Assembly: GCA_021845595.1 (NCBI GenBank)
Contig: JAJZVV010000008.1
Coordinates: forward strand, 62,001 to 126,000
DNA from: Pseudomonadota bacterium
Lineage (GTDB): Bacteria; Pseudomonadota; Alphaproteobacteria; Acetobacterales; Acetobacteraceae
DNA length: 64,000 nt
Reading direction: 5' to 3'
A model generated the notes under the pieces. It saw only the letters and a program-made list of their open reading frames with translations. It had not been told where the DNA came from and searched no databases. A program made the translations under genes and the position numbers. Shown piece by piece: positions 9,186-18,184 of the stretch; position 1 is the first letter of the stretch, and each line of letters starts with the position of its first letter.

Positions 9186-10565
9186 ATGCCGATGAGGCAG
9201 CGCCCATCGACGCACCGGAGCCGGCCCGGACACAGGGGCTTCGTCACCAAGGCGCGGAGACTAGCGGCCGCGGCGACGATCGTGGCGGTTTCGCTCGCCG
9301 GCACGGCTTGGCTCGGCGACGGCGTCTCCGCGCGTCCGGCCGCTGCCACGCTGCCCGCGCCCAGCGGCGACGTCAGCCGGATCGTCGCCATCGTCAACGG
9401 CAGCGTCGTCACCGGCGCCGATATCGACAACCGCGCCCGGCTGTTCGCGCTCTCGACCAACCTGCCAATGACGCGCGACGTGCTCGACCGGCTCACCCCG
9501 CAGGTGATCCGCCAACTGATCGACGAACGCCTGCGCCTGCAGGAGTCGCAGCGGCGCAAGATCGCCGTGACCGACAAGCAGGTGGCGGACGCGATCGAGT
9601 CGATCGAGAAAGACAATTCGATGACGCCGGGCGCGCTGCGCCAGCGGCTCGAGGGCCAGGGCGTGGCGATGACGACGCTGATCGACCAGGTCCGCACCCA
9701 GATCGCCTGGTCGCGCGTGCTGCGCGAGCAGATCGGCGCCGAGGGCCGGCTCACGCCGCAGCGCGTCGATGCCCAGGAGGCCGCGATCAAGGCCGAGACC
9801 GGCAAGCCGGAATATCATGTCTCGGAGATTTTCATCCCCTACGACGATCCATCGCACGAGGACGAGGCTCGCCGGTTTGCCGATACGGTGATCCAGCAGC
9901 TCCGCCGCGGCGCGCCGTTCGCCGTGGTGGCGGCACAGTTCAGCCAGAGCCAGACGGCATTGCAGGGCGGCGATCTCGGCTGGGTGCAACCCAATCAGGT
10001 CGACCCGGAGGTCGCCCGCGTCATCGCCGAAATGCCTGCCGGGGCCGTCAGCAACCCGATCCATGTCGCCGGCGGCTTCGCCATCGTGTCGCTGCGCGAA
10101 AAGCGCATCATCGGCAACGATCCGGCGACGCTGATCAAGCTCGCCTCCGTCGTGCTGCCCTTCGACGCCGCGCTCGATCCGGCGCATCCCACCGACCAGC
10201 AGGTGAAGCAGCTCGAACACGCGAAGAAGCTGCAGACGAGCGTGCATGGCTGCGACCAGTTGCAGGCGCAGGCCGGCGGCTCGGCGACGCCGCCGCAGAT
10301 CATCCGCCTGGAGAACGTCAATCCGCCGAAGCTGCGCGACATGCTGGCCAACCTGCCGGACGGCAAGGCGAGCGAGCCACTGGTCTCGCCGACCGGCATC
10401 ACCGTGGTGATGCCCTGCATGCGCGAGACGAAGAATCTCGGCATGCCGTCGAAGCCGGAAATCGCCAACCAGATCATCAGCCAGCGCATCGAGCTGGCCT
10501 CGCGGCAATTGCTGCGCGACCTGCACCGCCGCGCGGCGATCGAAGTCCGCAACTCAGGGGTGTGA
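9186..10565 (+). CDS. surA: Periplasmic chaperone / peptidyl-prolyl isomerase SurA
   Basis: A 459-residue periplasmic chaperone for outer-membrane proteins such as LptD. The ATG at 9186 was chosen because GAGGAGG sits just upstream (about 9174-9180). A basic N-terminus and hydrophobic stretch (AAAATIVAVSLAGTAWL) form a long signal sequence. The SurA N-domain starts VSRIVAIVNGSVVTGADIDNR, and one clear PpiC parvulin domain (EYHVSEIFIPYDD to GGFAIVSLREKR) follows. A degenerate second one is near the C-terminus. SurA of enterics has two parvulin repeats and is of similar length. The rsmA start overlaps its stop. Confidence 0.9.
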   Translation: MPMRQRPSTHRSRPGHRGFVTKARRLAAAATIVAVSLAGTAWLGDGVSARPAAATLPAPSGDVSRIVAIVNGSVVTGADIDNRARLFALSTNLPMTRDVLDRLTPQVIRQLIDERLRLQESQRRKIAVTDKQVADAIESIEKDNSMTPGALRQRLEGQGVAMTTLIDQVRTQIAWSRVLREQIGAEGRLTPQRVDAQEAAIKAETGKPEYHVSEIFIPYDDPSHEDEARRFADTVIQQLRRGAPFAVVAAQFSQSQTALQGGDLGWVQPNQVDPEVARVIAEMPAGAVSNPIHVAGGFAIVSLREKRIIGNDPATLIKLASVVLPFDAALDPAHPTDQQVKQLEHAKKLQTSVHGCDQLQAQAGGSATPPQIIRLENVNPPKLRDMLANLPDGKASEPLVSPTGITVVMPCMRETKNLGMPSKPEIANQIISQRIELASRQLLRDLHRRAAIEVRNSGV

Positions 10566-11386
10566 GTTTTCCCGATCTGCCGCCGCTGCGCGAAGTCATC
10601 GCCCGGCATCGGCTCGACGCGCGCAAGTCTCTCGGCCAGCACTTCCTGCTCGACGGCAATCTGACCGCCCGCATCGTGCGCACGGCCGACGACCTCGCTG
10701 GCCGCGCCGTCATCGAGGTTGGCCCCGGGCCCGGCGGACTCACCCGCGCACTGCTGGCGAGCGCAGCGGCGCAGGTGGTGGCGATCGAGATCGACCCGCG
10801 CGCCGTCGCCGCGCTCGCCGAGCTTGCGCCGCACGCGCCGGGCCGGCTGCGCGTCATCGAGGGCGACGCGCTGGCGATGGACCTGCCCGCGCTCGTCCCG
10901 GCGCCGCGCCAGATCATCGCCAACCTGCCGTACAATGTCGCGACCCCGCTGCTGATCCGCTGGCTGCGCGAGGCCGGCGCCTATGAGCGGCTGACGCTGA
11001 TGTTCCAGCTCGAAGTGGCCGAGCGCATCGTCGCCGCACCCGGCACGGCTGACTATGGGAGGCTGGCAGTGCTGGCCCGGCTGGTGGCGGCGCCGCGGAT
11101 CGTGCTGCGCCTGCCGGCCGCGGCCTTCACCCCGGCGCCGAAAGTGGCCTCGGCCGTGGTCCAGCTCACCCCGCACGCGGTGCAGCCGGCGCCAACGCTC
11201 GTCGCGGCGATGGAGCGGCTGACCGCTGCCGCCTTCGGCCAGCGGCGCAAGATGCTGCGTGGCGCGCTCGCCGGGCTCGGCGGCGAGGCGCTGCTGGACG
11301 CGGCGGGAATCGCCGGCACGCGGCGGGCGGAGACGCTGGAGATCGCCGAGTTCATGCGGCTTGCCGAGCGGATCGCCGCAGGCTGA
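10562..11386 (+). CDS. rsmA: 16S rRNA (adenine1518-N6/adenine1519-N6)-dimethyltransferase RsmA (KsgA)
   Basis: This 274-residue SAM methyltransferase dimethylates two adjacent adenosines in helix 45 of 16S rRNA during 30S maturation. Motifs visible are KSLGQHFLLDGN at the N-terminus, the SAM loop EVGPGPGGLTRALL, EIDPRAVAAL, and the catalytic motif NLPYNVATPLL. The start is the GTG at 10562, in a GTGA overlap with the surA stop; a longer open frame upstream is only the antiphase of surA. The E. coli order lptD-surA-pdxA-rsmA is kept here except that pdxA is absent. The 3' end overlaps the convergent MFS gene by 35 bp. Confidence 0.93.
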   Translation: MSFPDLPPLREVIARHRLDARKSLGQHFLLDGNLTARIVRTADDLAGRAVIEVGPGPGGLTRALLASAAAQVVAIEIDPRAVAALAELAPHAPGRLRVIEGDALAMDLPALVPAPRQIIANLPYNVATPLLIRWLREAGAYERLTLMFQLEVAERIVAAPGTADYGRLAVLARLVAAPRIVLRLPAAAFTPAPKVASAVVQLTPHAVQPAPTLVAAMERLTAAAFGQRRKMLRGALAGLGGEALLDAAGIAGTRRAETLEIAEFMRLAERIAAG

Positions 11387-12530
11387 GCGCCACCAGCACG
11401 AGCGCGGCCACGCCGGCGGCGAGGCTGAGGCCGAACAGCGGGCGGTGGCTGCCCAGTGCGGCGAACATCCAGGCAAACAGGAACCCCGTCGCCGTCTGCG
11501 CCGCGCCGAACGAGGCGCTGGCCAGGCTCCACAGGCCGGGCGCGCCGTCGCCGGCGATCTCCCGCGCGCGCGTCAGCACCAGCCCGGTGGTGCCGATGGC
11601 GGTCGCGCCGGCGAGCGTGGCTGAGGCGGCGAGCGCGGCGCCGGCCCCCGCGCCGGGCGGCAGCACCAAGGGGAGAGCCAGTGCGATGGCCTGGGCGGTG
11701 AGGGTGACGACGAGGGCGGTGGCGACGCCGAGCCGGTCCGCCAGCCGCCCGCACAGCGCCGGGCCGGCGATGGCGGCGAGGCCGTAGAGCAGCCAGAACG
11801 CGGCCCCGGCGCCGGTGCCACGGCCGAGGCCACGGGCGATGAAATCCGGCCACCACAGCATGTGCGCCGTGGCGGCGACGGAGGCGAGGCCGTAGGCCGC
11901 GAGCATCTCCACCCCGTCGCGCCCGCCGATGCGCCCGCCGATCCACCCGCCGGGGCGGCGCGGCGGCGGCGGCACGTCCGGCCAGGCGGTCCAGCCCAGG
12001 GCGGCGACGACGAGGGCGATGGCGGCGAGCGCGCCCCAGGTCGCGGCGAGGCCGCGGGGCAGCAGCAGCGGCACGGCCACGGCGCCGGCGACGATGCCGA
12101 GCCCGACGCCCATGAAGGTGAGCCCGGCAGCGAACCCGCGCATCCGCGCCGGCACCACCGCCTGCACCGCCGGCCCGGCGAGCACCATCAGCACGCCGCC
12201 GGCGAACCCGGCGACGACGCGCCAGGGCAGGAACCAGACCAGCCCGCCGCGCCAGGCGCAGAGGGCGAAGGCCACCGCCTCCACCAGCGCCGCTGTGCGC
12301 AGGGCGCGCTGCACCCCCACGGCGCGGCCGACGGCGGGCGCGAACAGGGCGCCGAACAGATAGCCGCCGAGATTGGCCGCCCCCAGCACGCCGCCCGCGC
12401 CCGGGCCCAGCCAATGCGCATCGATCATCGCGGGCAGCAGCGGCGAATAGGCGAAGCGCTGCAGGCCGATGCCGAGGAAGATGGCGGCGATGCCGCCGGC
12501 AATGGCGCGCGCTGGGCGCATCGGGACCAT
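11352..12530 (-). CDS. MFS transporter (YbfB/YjiJ type)
   Basis: A 392-residue inner-membrane protein with about 12 hydrophobic helices. The N-terminal block GIGLQRFAYSPLLPAMI and GAANLGGYLFGAL resemble the YbfB/YjiJ family of major-facilitator proteins, whose substrate is unknown. The start was taken as the ATG ending at 12530, because sequence upstream in the same frame is the antiphase of recX and is not protein-like. It lies 19 bp downstream of recX on the same strand, so they may be co-transcribed. Its 3' end overlaps rsmA tail to tail. Confidence 0.8.
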   Translation of the reverse strand: MVPMRPARAIAGGIAAIFLGIGLQRFAYSPLLPAMIDAHWLGPGAGGVLGAANLGGYLFGALFAPAVGRAVGVQRALRTAALVEAVAFALCAWRGGLVWFLPWRVVAGFAGGVLMVLAGPAVQAVVPARMRGFAAGLTFMGVGLGIVAGAVAVPLLLPRGLAATWGALAAIALVVAALGWTAWPDVPPPPRRPGGWIGGRIGGRDGVEMLAAYGLASVAATAHMLWWPDFIARGLGRGTGAGAAFWLLYGLAAIAGPALCGRLADRLGVATALVVTLTAQAIALALPLVLPPGAGAGAALAASATLAGATAIGTTGLVLTRAREIAGDGAPGLWSLASASFGAAQTATGFLFAWMFAALGSHRPLFGLSLAAGVAALVLVALSLRRSARQAA

Positions 12531-12549
12531 CGGGCGCGCGTCCGCCGGC

Positions 12550-13215
12550 TCAGCCTTGCCGGGCGCGCAGCAGCAGGGCCTCGGCCTGCTCGGGCGCCAT
12601 CGCCAGCACCCGCTCGGCGATCTCGCGGGGGAAGCCGGCGCGGGCAAGGATGGCGAGCGGACGACGCGCGGCGGCCTCGTCACCGGAGGATGTATCGTCG
12701 GGCGTATCGCCAGGGCGCGCGTCGGCCGGGGCGAACGGGCCGAGGCGGCGGCGGCGGGCGAGCGCCAGCGCGGCGAGGAGATCGCCATCCTCGCCCGCGG
12801 CGAGGGCAGCGCGCGCGGTCTCGGCATCGACGCCCTTGGCGGCGAGATGGGCGGCGATGGCGCGGCGCGAGCGGCCCGCGCGGGCGAGGCGGCGGGTGCG
12901 GGCGGCGGCGAAGGTGGCATCGTCCACCACGCCGGACGCGGCGAGGCGAGCAGCGATGGCGGCGGCCTGGCGGCGCGCCTCGGCCACTCCGGCGGCGATC
13001 TCGCCCACCTCGCCCCCGGCCGTCTCGTCGCGCGCGGCCTCGGCAGCGTGGGCCCAGCGGTTGATGCGCCGCTCCAGCACCCGGCGCAGCCCGGCCTCGG
13101 TGGCGGCGAACCGGGCGAGGTGCGCGAGTGCGGCGGCGTGCAGTACCGCCGCGTCCGGCGCCGGGCCGGGCGCGTGGCGTGGAGGCCGGGGCTGATCCGA
13201 GCGGGCGCGTCGCAT
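12550..13215 (-). CDS. recX: Regulatory protein RecX family
   Basis: A 221-residue, Ala/Arg-rich helical protein with the three-helix repeats of RecX: LAHLARFAATEAGLRRVLERRI near residue 30, VVDDATFAAARTRRLARAGRSRRAIAAHL in the middle and a third repeat around residue 180. RecX binds inside the RecA filament groove and limits recombinase activity. Between repeats 2 and 3 there is a loop rich in Asp/Thr/Gly (PGDTPDDTSSGDE) that I do not see in typical RecX. The start was taken at the ATG ending 13215. recA is not in the window. Confidence 0.75.
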   Translation of the reverse strand: MRRARSDQPRPPRHAPGPAPDAAVLHAAALAHLARFAATEAGLRRVLERRINRWAHAAEAARDETAGGEVGEIAAGVAEARRQAAAIAARLAASGVVDDATFAAARTRRLARAGRSRRAIAAHLAAKGVDAETARAALAAGEDGDLLAALALARRRRLGPFAPADARPGDTPDDTSSGDEAAARRPLAILARAGFPREIAERVLAMAPEQAEALLLRARQG

Positions 13216-13403
13216 CGCGCGAGGATGCCACGGCGGGGCCCAGCCGCAAGGGGCGGAGCCGTGCCCACCCGGATCCAGATTGCATGTCGTCGTGGCATGG
13301 GACATTCTCACTCGTCACGACGCTCGGCCCGGGGGGGGCGGCAGGCGAACGGAACGCCGGCCGCGTCGGTGTTCGCGACGAGCATTGTTCCGCGTGGGAG
13401 GAT

Positions 13404-13894
13404 ATGATGACCGCTGGATCCTGGAAGCAGGACTGGAAGGACGTGAAGGTCGACTTCAAGGAGGCGACCGGGAAATCCAAGCCGACACGGTGACGAAGGT
13501 GCTGGGTGTCGCCAACGTCCACAAAACCGCCATCGCGGCTCGGCTCGAGGAGGCCGACGAGGTCTGGACCGAGTACAGGGACGGGATCGGCCCGTTTCTC
13601 CAAGCCAGGGACCAGAAGGGCCGCGGCAAGCTGATCGCGGTGGTGCACCAGGCCTTGACAGGTTCGGCCGTGCGGTGAAGGCGTTCCAGACCTCCAAGGC
13701 CAGTGAACACTCTCGAAAAGCAGGGCCAACCGCCGCCCAATGCCGCCAAGACCTGGCTCGTAGCGCACAACAACGGCCACTACCGCCTGTCGGGAACGAC
13801 CAACGCCAACGATTTCCTCGCCGAGCTGAAGATACTGAACACGCATATTAAGTCGATTGTTGACTGGGCGGCGCTGCGCGCCGAGGGACGATGA
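13404..13894 (+). pseudogene. Small helical gene disrupted by three apparent frameshifts (or a run of tiny overlapping ORFs)
   Basis: No recognised family. Protein-like sequence continues across three frame changes. Part one is MMTAGSWKQDWKDVKVDFKE... from ATG 13404 (RBS GGGAGGA at 13396) to TGA 13493. Part two is VTKVLGVANVHKTAIAARLE... from GTG 13490 to about 13660. A bridge in a third frame reads RFGRAVKAFQTSKASE at about 13660-13700. Part three is TLEKQGQPPPNAAKTWLVAH... to TGA 13894. Joined, they would give about 160 residues, hydrophilic and helical, with no signal peptide. Each part has natural-looking composition, whereas other frames are Arg/Pro-rich. Sequencing error or GTGA-coupled small ORFs are alternatives. 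The gene lies 70 bp upstream of the large coiled-coil gene and is likely its partner. Confidence 0.5.
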
Positions 13895-13964
13895 CGATCG
13901 CGGCCGGCGCGGCGCTCACCCGAGCAAGTCGTTGACCGGCTCGATAACAAAGGGACATGGAACA

Positions 13965-15620
13965 ATGCCAAAGGATGGAAGTGAAATCGATGCACCGCCG
14001 CTCCGGCCGATCTGGAAGCAGGCCAAGGACAAGGCCGAAAAGGCAGCCGCAAACGACAAGGGTGACAAAGCCAAATATGCGGACCTTGAGAAAAAAACTT
14101 TCAAGGACGACCTCGGTCCAGATCTCGATAAATGGATGAAGGGGTGGCCAGACTTCAAGAAAATAACTGCGGCGAAAAACGAGATAAGTGTCACGATCGA
14201 GAAATATAAGAAGGCAATAAAAAGCGCTGGCCTGACGAAAAAAATTGCCGATGATCTGATCGGCACGCTGGACGATATCAGTCAGGCGCTGACCACACGG
14301 CTGTCCACGGCGAACCTCACCATCGGGTCCGATCTGGAGCTTGGGCTCAAGGAGAGTTTAAAGAAGCAGATCACGCCGATCTCGCTCTTCCACAACGTGA
14401 ACGTCGCCAGGCCAGTGCTCGCGCTCGCCAAGCGCGCCAGCGCGAAATTCGAGGTCGACACGATCGAGATCTCCATCGCGCTCGGCGACAAGAAGGTCCT
14501 CGAAGCCGCACCCAGCGACGACAAGGCGTACAGCCTGCTGGCGGCGCAGATGTACGACGCCGCGAACTTCGAGAAGATCAAGCAGGAGATTGCCGCGGCG
14601 CTCGACGACATCGCCGACCATGTCACCGGCGAGAAGGACATGGGCAAGGCGAACAGCGATTTCGATGCGGCCCTCCAAAAGATCCTTGGCGAGGCGGCGG
14701 ACCGCGCCAGCAAGCCATTCATCGATCTGGCGAAGACCAGGGTCGATCGGCGGAACTACGAGATCAAGGAAGCCGCCAAGCTCACCGTGAAGATCGTGGG
14801 CGTGGGCGCCAGCATCGTCTCCCTGGCCACGACGCCGTTCACCGGCGGCGCGTCCGGTGTCATCTCGATCATCGCCATTCTCAGCACCGCGCGCAGCATC
14901 GGCGTGCAGATCGGCCGGCTCGCCCAGGAAGCGGAACAGTCCGCGGCGGATCTGGCCAGGGATCTCTCGGTGCTGCTGAAGCGCTATCAGGAAGCGACGA
15001 AAACCCGGGTCGGCGTGGAGGAGGTTCTCAAGAGCGGGGTGAACGCGATCTGGGAGGACGCCGCCGCCTCCATCACGGGATGCAAGACCAAGAAGGACTA
15101 CTTCAAGTCCAAGATCGACGGCCTCAAGGTTGAGTCTCACAGTCTTTCCGACAAGCTCGACGAATCGCTGAAAAAGCAGCAAGAGGCCCAGAAGGAACTC
15201 CAGAAGTTTGAGAACTCCGCCAAGGCGGTCCTCGATCCCGCCGACATCAAGCGGATCGATAAGCTCGTCAAGGCCGCCGAGGCGTTGGAGAAGCCGATCG
15301 CCTCGTCGATCGACGACGTGATCGCGATCGTGCAGCGGGTGGCGACCAATGAGAGTACGTTCGGCCGTCTCGACCAGGCGCTGGACAAGCTCGCCCAGAA
15401 GGAGCCCACCTGGGCGCAGATCGGTGAGGTGGTGATGAGCGTGGCGGTGTCGGCCGGGTTCCTCGTCGGCGGTAACGTCAACGCGCCGGATCCATACAAG
15501 GCGTTCGATCTCGCCAACAAGATCGTGACGGGGATCGCCAACGCCCAGGGTTCGCTCCAGACCGTGGTTCAGGCGATCAGCGACGTAAACGACCTCGTGA
15601 AGGAGAAAATGAAGAAATAG
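13965..15620 (+). CDS. Unknown 551-residue coiled-coil protein with central hydrophobic segment
   Basis: Not recognised as a known family. The start is ATG 13965, with AGGGAC nine bases upstream and no signal peptide. The N-terminus is strongly charged and Lys-rich (KDKAEKAAANDKGDKAKYAD). Long helices follow, then a Gly/Val/Ile-rich hydrophobic stretch at residues ~273-316 (TVKIVGVGASIVSLATTPF and a second half GVISIIAILSTARSIGV). After that come long coiled coils (residues ~385-430, SLKKQQEAQKELQKFENSAK). A soluble helical bundle with a buried hydrophobic hairpin is the architecture of alpha-pore-forming toxins (ClyA/Hbl/Nhe/Cry6 type), but I see no sequence motif that proves this. Base composition is visibly more AT-rich and Lys-rich than neighbouring genes, suggesting horizontal acquisition. 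Confidence 0.8.
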   Translation: MPKDGSEIDAPPLRPIWKQAKDKAEKAAANDKGDKAKYADLEKKTFKDDLGPDLDKWMKGWPDFKKITAAKNEISVTIEKYKKAIKSAGLTKKIADDLIGTLDDISQALTTRLSTANLTIGSDLELGLKESLKKQITPISLFHNVNVARPVLALAKRASAKFEVDTIEISIALGDKKVLEAAPSDDKAYSLLAAQMYDAANFEKIKQEIAAALDDIADHVTGEKDMGKANSDFDAALQKILGEAADRASKPFIDLAKTRVDRRNYEIKEAAKLTVKIVGVGASIVSLATTPFTGGASGVISIIAILSTARSIGVQIGRLAQEAEQSAADLARDLSVLLKRYQEATKTRVGVEEVLKSGVNAIWEDAAASITGCKTKKDYFKSKIDGLKVESHSLSDKLDESLKKQQEAQKELQKFENSAKAVLDPADIKRIDKLVKAAEALEKPIASSIDDVIAIVQRVATNESTFGRLDQALDKLAQKEPTWAQIGEVVMSVAVSAGFLVGGNVNAPDPYKAFDLANKIVTGIANAQGSLQTVVQAISDVNDLVKEKMKK

Positions 15621-15626
15621 GAGCTG

Positions 15627-15649
15627 CGCGGGCCCCGTAGCGGCCCGCG
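15627..15649 (+). terminator. Hairpin terminator after the coiled-coil gene
   Basis: CGCGGGCC (15627-15634) and GGCCCGCG (15642-15649) form a perfect 8-bp stem with a 7-nt loop, followed by TTT. It starts 6 bp after the stop codon and separates the AT-richer island from argD. Confidence 0.55.
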
Positions 15650-15736
15650 TTTGACACCCTGGCGCGGCTTTCGCAGAGTGTCCGTTTCCCGCGGCGCGGT
15701 GCCGTGGGAAACTGTCCTCTGGCGAATGGAGAAACA

Positions 15737-16936
15737 ATGATCCCCGCCCTGATGCCGACCTACAACCGGGCCGACCTCGCGTTCGAGCGGGGCGAAGGCA
15801 GCTGGCTGTGGACGGTCGATGGGCGACGATTCCTCGATTTCGGCGCCGGCATCGCCACCTCCTCGCTCGGCCACGCCAACCCCCATCTGGTGCGCGCCAT
15901 CGCCGAGCAGGCTGGGCGGGTGATGCATGTCTCGAATCTCTACCGCGTGCCGCAGGCCGAGATGCTCGCCGCGCGGCTGGTGGAATCGAGCTTCGCCGAC
16001 AGCGCCTTCTTCTGCAATTCGGGCGCCGAGGCGAACGAGGGCCTGATCAAGATGATGCGCAAGGCGATGGCCGGCACCGGCCGGGGCGAGCGCTACCGCA
16101 TCATCTGCTTCGAGGGTGCGTTCCACGGCCGCACCCTGGCCACCCTCGCCGCCACCGGCAACGCCAAGTATCTTGACGGGTTCGGCCCCGTCGTCGACGG
16201 GTTCGACCATGTGCCGCTGAACAACATGAACGCAGTGCGCGCGGCGATCGGGCCGCACACCGCCGGCATCCTCATCGAGCCGATCCAGGGCGAGGGCGGC
16301 ATCCGCGCCGCCGAGACCCAGTTTCTGCGCGACCTGCGCGCGGTGTGCGACGAGTTCGGGCTCATCCTCGGCATGGACGAGGTGCAGTCCGGCATGGGCC
16401 GCACCGGGCGGCTGTTCGCCCACGAGCATGCCGGCGTGGCGCCGGACGTGATGAGCCTCGCCAAGGGCATCGCCGGCGGCTTCCCGATGGGCGCGATCCT
16501 CGCCCGCGAGCCGGTCGCGCGCCATCTCGTCGCCGGCACGCACGGCACCACGTTCGGTGGCAATCCGCTCGCCTGCGCCGCCGCCAATGCCGTGCTCGAC
16601 GTGCTGCTGGACCCGGAGTTTCTCGGCACGGTGGAGCGCAAAGGGGCGCGGCTGCGTGCCGGGCTCGTCACCCTCGTCGCCGAGTTCGCCGATGTGTTCG
16701 AGGCGGTGCGCGGCATGGGCCTGCTGCTCGGGCTGAAATGCCGCCTGCCGCAGGCGACGGTGAACGCAGCGCTGCTCGCCGAGGGGCTGCTCGGCATCAA
16801 CGCCGGGGAGAACGTGATCCGCCTCATGCCGCCGCTCACCGTCGCCGAAGCGGACATCGATGCCGGGCTCGACATGCTGCACCGCGCGGCGCGGCGCTGC
16901 CGCGCGTCGGCTGCGGCGGGGCTGGCGGCGCAGTGA
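15737..16936 (+). CDS. argD: Acetylornithine aminotransferase ArgD
   Basis: A 399-residue PLP-dependent class III aminotransferase of arginine synthesis (N-acetylglutamate semialdehyde to N-acetylornithine; often also succinyl-diaminopimelate transamination). Motifs are [52 protein letters not shown] and the PLP lysine in SLAKGIAGG (Lys243). The ATG at 15737 has GGAGA eight bases upstream; an earlier in-frame start at 15704 would add an unconserved leader. argF follows with a GTGA overlap, so the two consecutive arginine steps are coupled. Confidence 0.92.
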   Translation: MIPALMPTYNRADLAFERGEGSWLWTVDGRRFLDFGAGIATSSLGHANPHLVRAIAEQAGRVMHVSNLYRVPQAEMLAARLVESSFADSAFFCNSGAEANEGLIKMMRKAMAGTGRGERYRIICFEGAFHGRTLATLAATGNAKYLDGFGPVVDGFDHVPLNNMNAVRAAIGPHTAGILIEPIQGEGGIRAAETQFLRDLRAVCDEFGLILGMDEVQSGMGRTGRLFAHEHAGVAPDVMSLAKGIAGGFPMGAILAREPVARHLVAGTHGTTFGGNPLACAAANAVLDVLLDPEFLGTVERKGARLRAGLVTLVAEFADVFEAVRGMGLLLGLKCRLPQATVNAALLAEGLLGINAGENVIRLMPPLTVAEADIDAGLDMLHRAARRCRASAAAGLAAQ

Positions 16937-17910
16937 GCCTGACGCAGAGCAAGGGTGCGGGGCGTCGCGGCAGCGCCGCCCCGCGCACCGGCAAGCAAGG
17001 CGGCCCGCGCCATTTCCTCGACCTGCGCGATTTCGACAGCGCCACGCTTCGCCGCATGCTGGACGCTGCGGCCGGGTTCAAGCGCGCCGGGCGCGACAGT
17101 TCCCGCCCGCTCGCCGGCCGCACGCTGGCGCTGATTTTCGAGAAGCCGAGCACGCGCACGCGGGTGAGCTTCGAGGTGGCGATGCGCCAGCTCGGCGGCG
17201 AGACGGTGGTGCTCTCGGCGCGCGAAATGCAGCTCGGCCGCGGCGAGACGGTGGCGGACACGGCGCGGGTGCTCTCGCGCTATGTCGATGCCATCATGCT
17301 GCGCACCGATCGCGTCGCCAAGCTGCGCGAGCTTGCCGCGCACGCCGCCGTGCCGGTGATCAACGGGCTGACCGAGGCCTCGCATCCGTGCCAGATCATG
17401 GCCGACCTGCTCACCTTCGAGGAGCATCGCGGCCCGATCGCGGGCCAGGTGATCGCCTGGTGCGGGGCGGGCAACAATGTCGCCCATAGCTGGATCGAGG
17501 CCGCCGCCCGCTTCGGCTTCACGCTGCGGCTGGCGACGCCGGAAGCGATGTGCGCGGACCCGGCAGTGCTGGCCTGGGCACGGGCCGAGGGCGCCGCGGT
17601 GGAATGCGTGACGGATCCGGTTGCGGCGGTGCGCGGGGCGCGCTGCGTGGTGACCGACACCTGGGTCAGCATGTCGGACGATCCGGCGCTGGATGCCCAC
17701 GCGCTGCTCGCGCCCTATCGCGTCACCGAGACGCTGATGGAGGCGGCCGCGGCGGATGCGATTTTCATGCACTGCCTGCCGGCCCACCGCGGCGAGGAAG
17801 TCACCGCCGAGGTGATCGACGGCCCGCGCTCGGTGGTGTTCGACGAGGCGGAAAACCGGCTGCACGCACAGAAAGGCGTGCTGGCCTGGGCGCTCGGGGC
17901 GTTGCGGTAG
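16933..17910 (+). CDS. argF: Ornithine carbamoyltransferase ArgF
   Basis: A 325-residue enzyme that joins carbamoyl phosphate and ornithine to give citrulline. The carbamoyl-phosphate motif STRTR is at residues 73-77, HPCQ in the middle, and the ornithine-loop HCLP at 280-283. The GTG at 16933 overlaps the argD stop (GTGA). Relative to most OTCases there is a Ser/Lys/Arg-rich N-terminal extension of about 20 residues ([20 protein letters not shown]), so the real start could be further in, although no better RBS is apparent. Confidence 0.92.
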   Translation: MSLTQSKGAGRRGSAAPRTGKQGGPRHFLDLRDFDSATLRRMLDAAAGFKRAGRDSSRPLAGRTLALIFEKPSTRTRVSFEVAMRQLGGETVVLSAREMQLGRGETVADTARVLSRYVDAIMLRTDRVAKLRELAAHAAVPVINGLTEASHPCQIMADLLTFEEHRGPIAGQVIAWCGAGNNVAHSWIEAAARFGFTLRLATPEAMCADPAVLAWARAEGAAVECVTDPVAAVRGARCVVTDTWVSMSDDPALDAHALLAPYRVTETLMEAAAADAIFMHCLPAHRGEEVTAEVIDGPRSVVFDEAENRLHAQKGVLAWALGALR

Positions 17911-18184
17911 GCCCCCGAACCCTGAACCGAAGTCCGGCCACACGATCTTGTGATAGCGGCGACGCCCTATTCCGCCGGCGCTTTCGTTGCAACGTCAAAG
18001 AAGTTGCGATAACGTAACTCTCGATGGCCCAGCCAGACAACGGCGCACAGACGCCGGTCTCTTGAAGAGATCTGAATAATAATCGGGCGACTTGCTGCAA
18101 GCGTGCGACTGCTGCAGATATGAACTTATACAAGCTCATGTGTGCCGCGAGAACGCGTGACGTAAAAACAGCAAGGAGACGCAA
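17911..18184. other. Intergenic region upstream of a PEP-CTERM gene
   Basis: About 270 bp, clearly more AT-rich than its surroundings, with no plausible gene. It holds two perfect short palindromes, CGTTGCAACG at 17985-17994 and TCTCTT-G-AAGAGA at 18058-18070, either of which could be a regulator site or part of a leader for the gene at 18185. Confidence 0.4.

Noticed and set aside
9308..11386. A 692-codon open frame that would fuse 400 residues to RsmA
   Set aside because: The upstream part is the antiphase of surA, Arg/Ala/Pro-rich and without family signal. RsmA proper starts at the GTG at 10562 in a normal stop-start overlap.
17911..18184. Possible sigma-54 promoter ahead of the PEP-CTERM genes
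   Set aside because: No GG-N10-GC pair with a convincing TGGCAC/TTGC context was found here or before 19261.
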